Below the pieces are notes generated by a model. It saw nothing but the letters and a program-made list of their open reading frames with translations, searched no databases and was not told where the DNA came from. A program made the position numbers and the translations under genes. This document shows positions 41,270-41,364 of a stretch of 41,364 nt of DNA, in pieces. The DNA comes from PFL35 sp041550515 (GTDB taxonomy: Archaea; Thermoplasmatota; E2; DHVEG-1), in assembly GCA_041550515.1 (NCBI GenBank), contig JBFEOQ010000008.1, forward strand, positions 1 to 41,364, read 5' to 3'. Every line of letters starts with the position of its first letter. The stretch's first letter is position 1.

Positions 41270-41364
41270 TTTTTTACCCTAATTACATATATATCTAGAT
41301 CATCTATTTAAATCTATTATCTGATAATAAACTATATTAAGATTTAATTTAAAAAATATATATA

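Noticed and set aside
1..41364. Insertion sequences, rRNA genes or prophage modules.
   Set aside because: No transposase, terminal inverted repeat pair, rRNA signature or phage structural gene was recognised on either strand.

Overview
The window is an AT-rich (roughly 70 % A+T by eye) stretch of an archaeal chromosome. Archaeal markers are spread over its whole length: transcription factor S, the PCNA clamp, an RNase P Pop5-like subunit, the replication factor C small subunit, the archaeal GTP cyclohydrolase MptA, a cyclic-2,3-diphosphoglycerate-synthetase-like protein, a geranylgeranyl-reductase-type flavoprotein, and tRNA genes without an encoded CCA. Promoters where visible look like archaeal TATA boxes 25-35 bases before the start codon, several of them probably leaderless; other genes carry strong Shine-Dalgarno motifs. 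The many secreted peptidases and PKD / right-handed beta-helix surface proteins suggest a heterotrophic, protein-using lineage, perhaps in or near Thermoplasmatota. That placement is inference from gene style, not from a tree.

Layout. 1-4.7 kb is an information-processing block: a truncated gene end, a zinc-ribbon protein, tRNA-Val, a Nudix hydrolase plus TFS, a secreted orphan, PCNA, Pop5 with an apparent AUA start, a winged-helix regulator and a small orphan. 4.7-9 kb holds a tandem PRC-barrel-like protein with a good terminator, a 43-residue small ORF, a BlaI/BlaR1-like repressor-membrane peptidase pair with two matching operator-like sites, and an SDR epimerase. 9-11.1 kb has a secreted C15-like peptidase with a PKD domain and a macrodomain protein. 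11.1-11.9 kb is an unusual repeat-rich gene-free stretch next to tRNA-Thr. 12-17.4 kb is metabolic and replicative: MptA, a gate-type membrane protein, an isocitrate/isopropylmalate dehydrogenase, cDPG synthetase and RfcS. 17.5-23.4 kb has a small membrane protein, an esterase, a beta-helix surface protein, a PIN nuclease, YjbQ, a HAD phosphatase and a PAC2 / GCAxxG gene pair.

23.5-30.7 kb carries a C1 peptidase fused to a beta-helix, a 38-residue membrane peptide behind a tandem repeat, a duplicated Lrp-type regulator divergent from a B12-type radical SAM enzyme resembling RiPP-maturation enzymes, a 62-residue Cys-containing small protein, a membrane protein and a geranylgeranyl reductase. 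The small ORFs around the radical SAM gene are the best candidate here for an undescribed system. 30.6-41.3 kb holds a roadblock/FIST pair whose end overlaps the reductase by 93 bases, an HhH radical SAM protein, a short RNase III without a dsRNA-binding domain, a gingipain-like C25 peptidase, an Mtq2/HemK2-like methyltransferase, an M28 peptidase, a nitrilase and a LamG surface protein.

Functionally, the secreted peptidases (C15, C1, C25, M28) point to extracellular protein breakdown. Three secreted proteins end in a similar short basic/leucine-rich tail that may be a shared sorting signal. No rRNA, CRISPR array or intact insertion sequence was seen.
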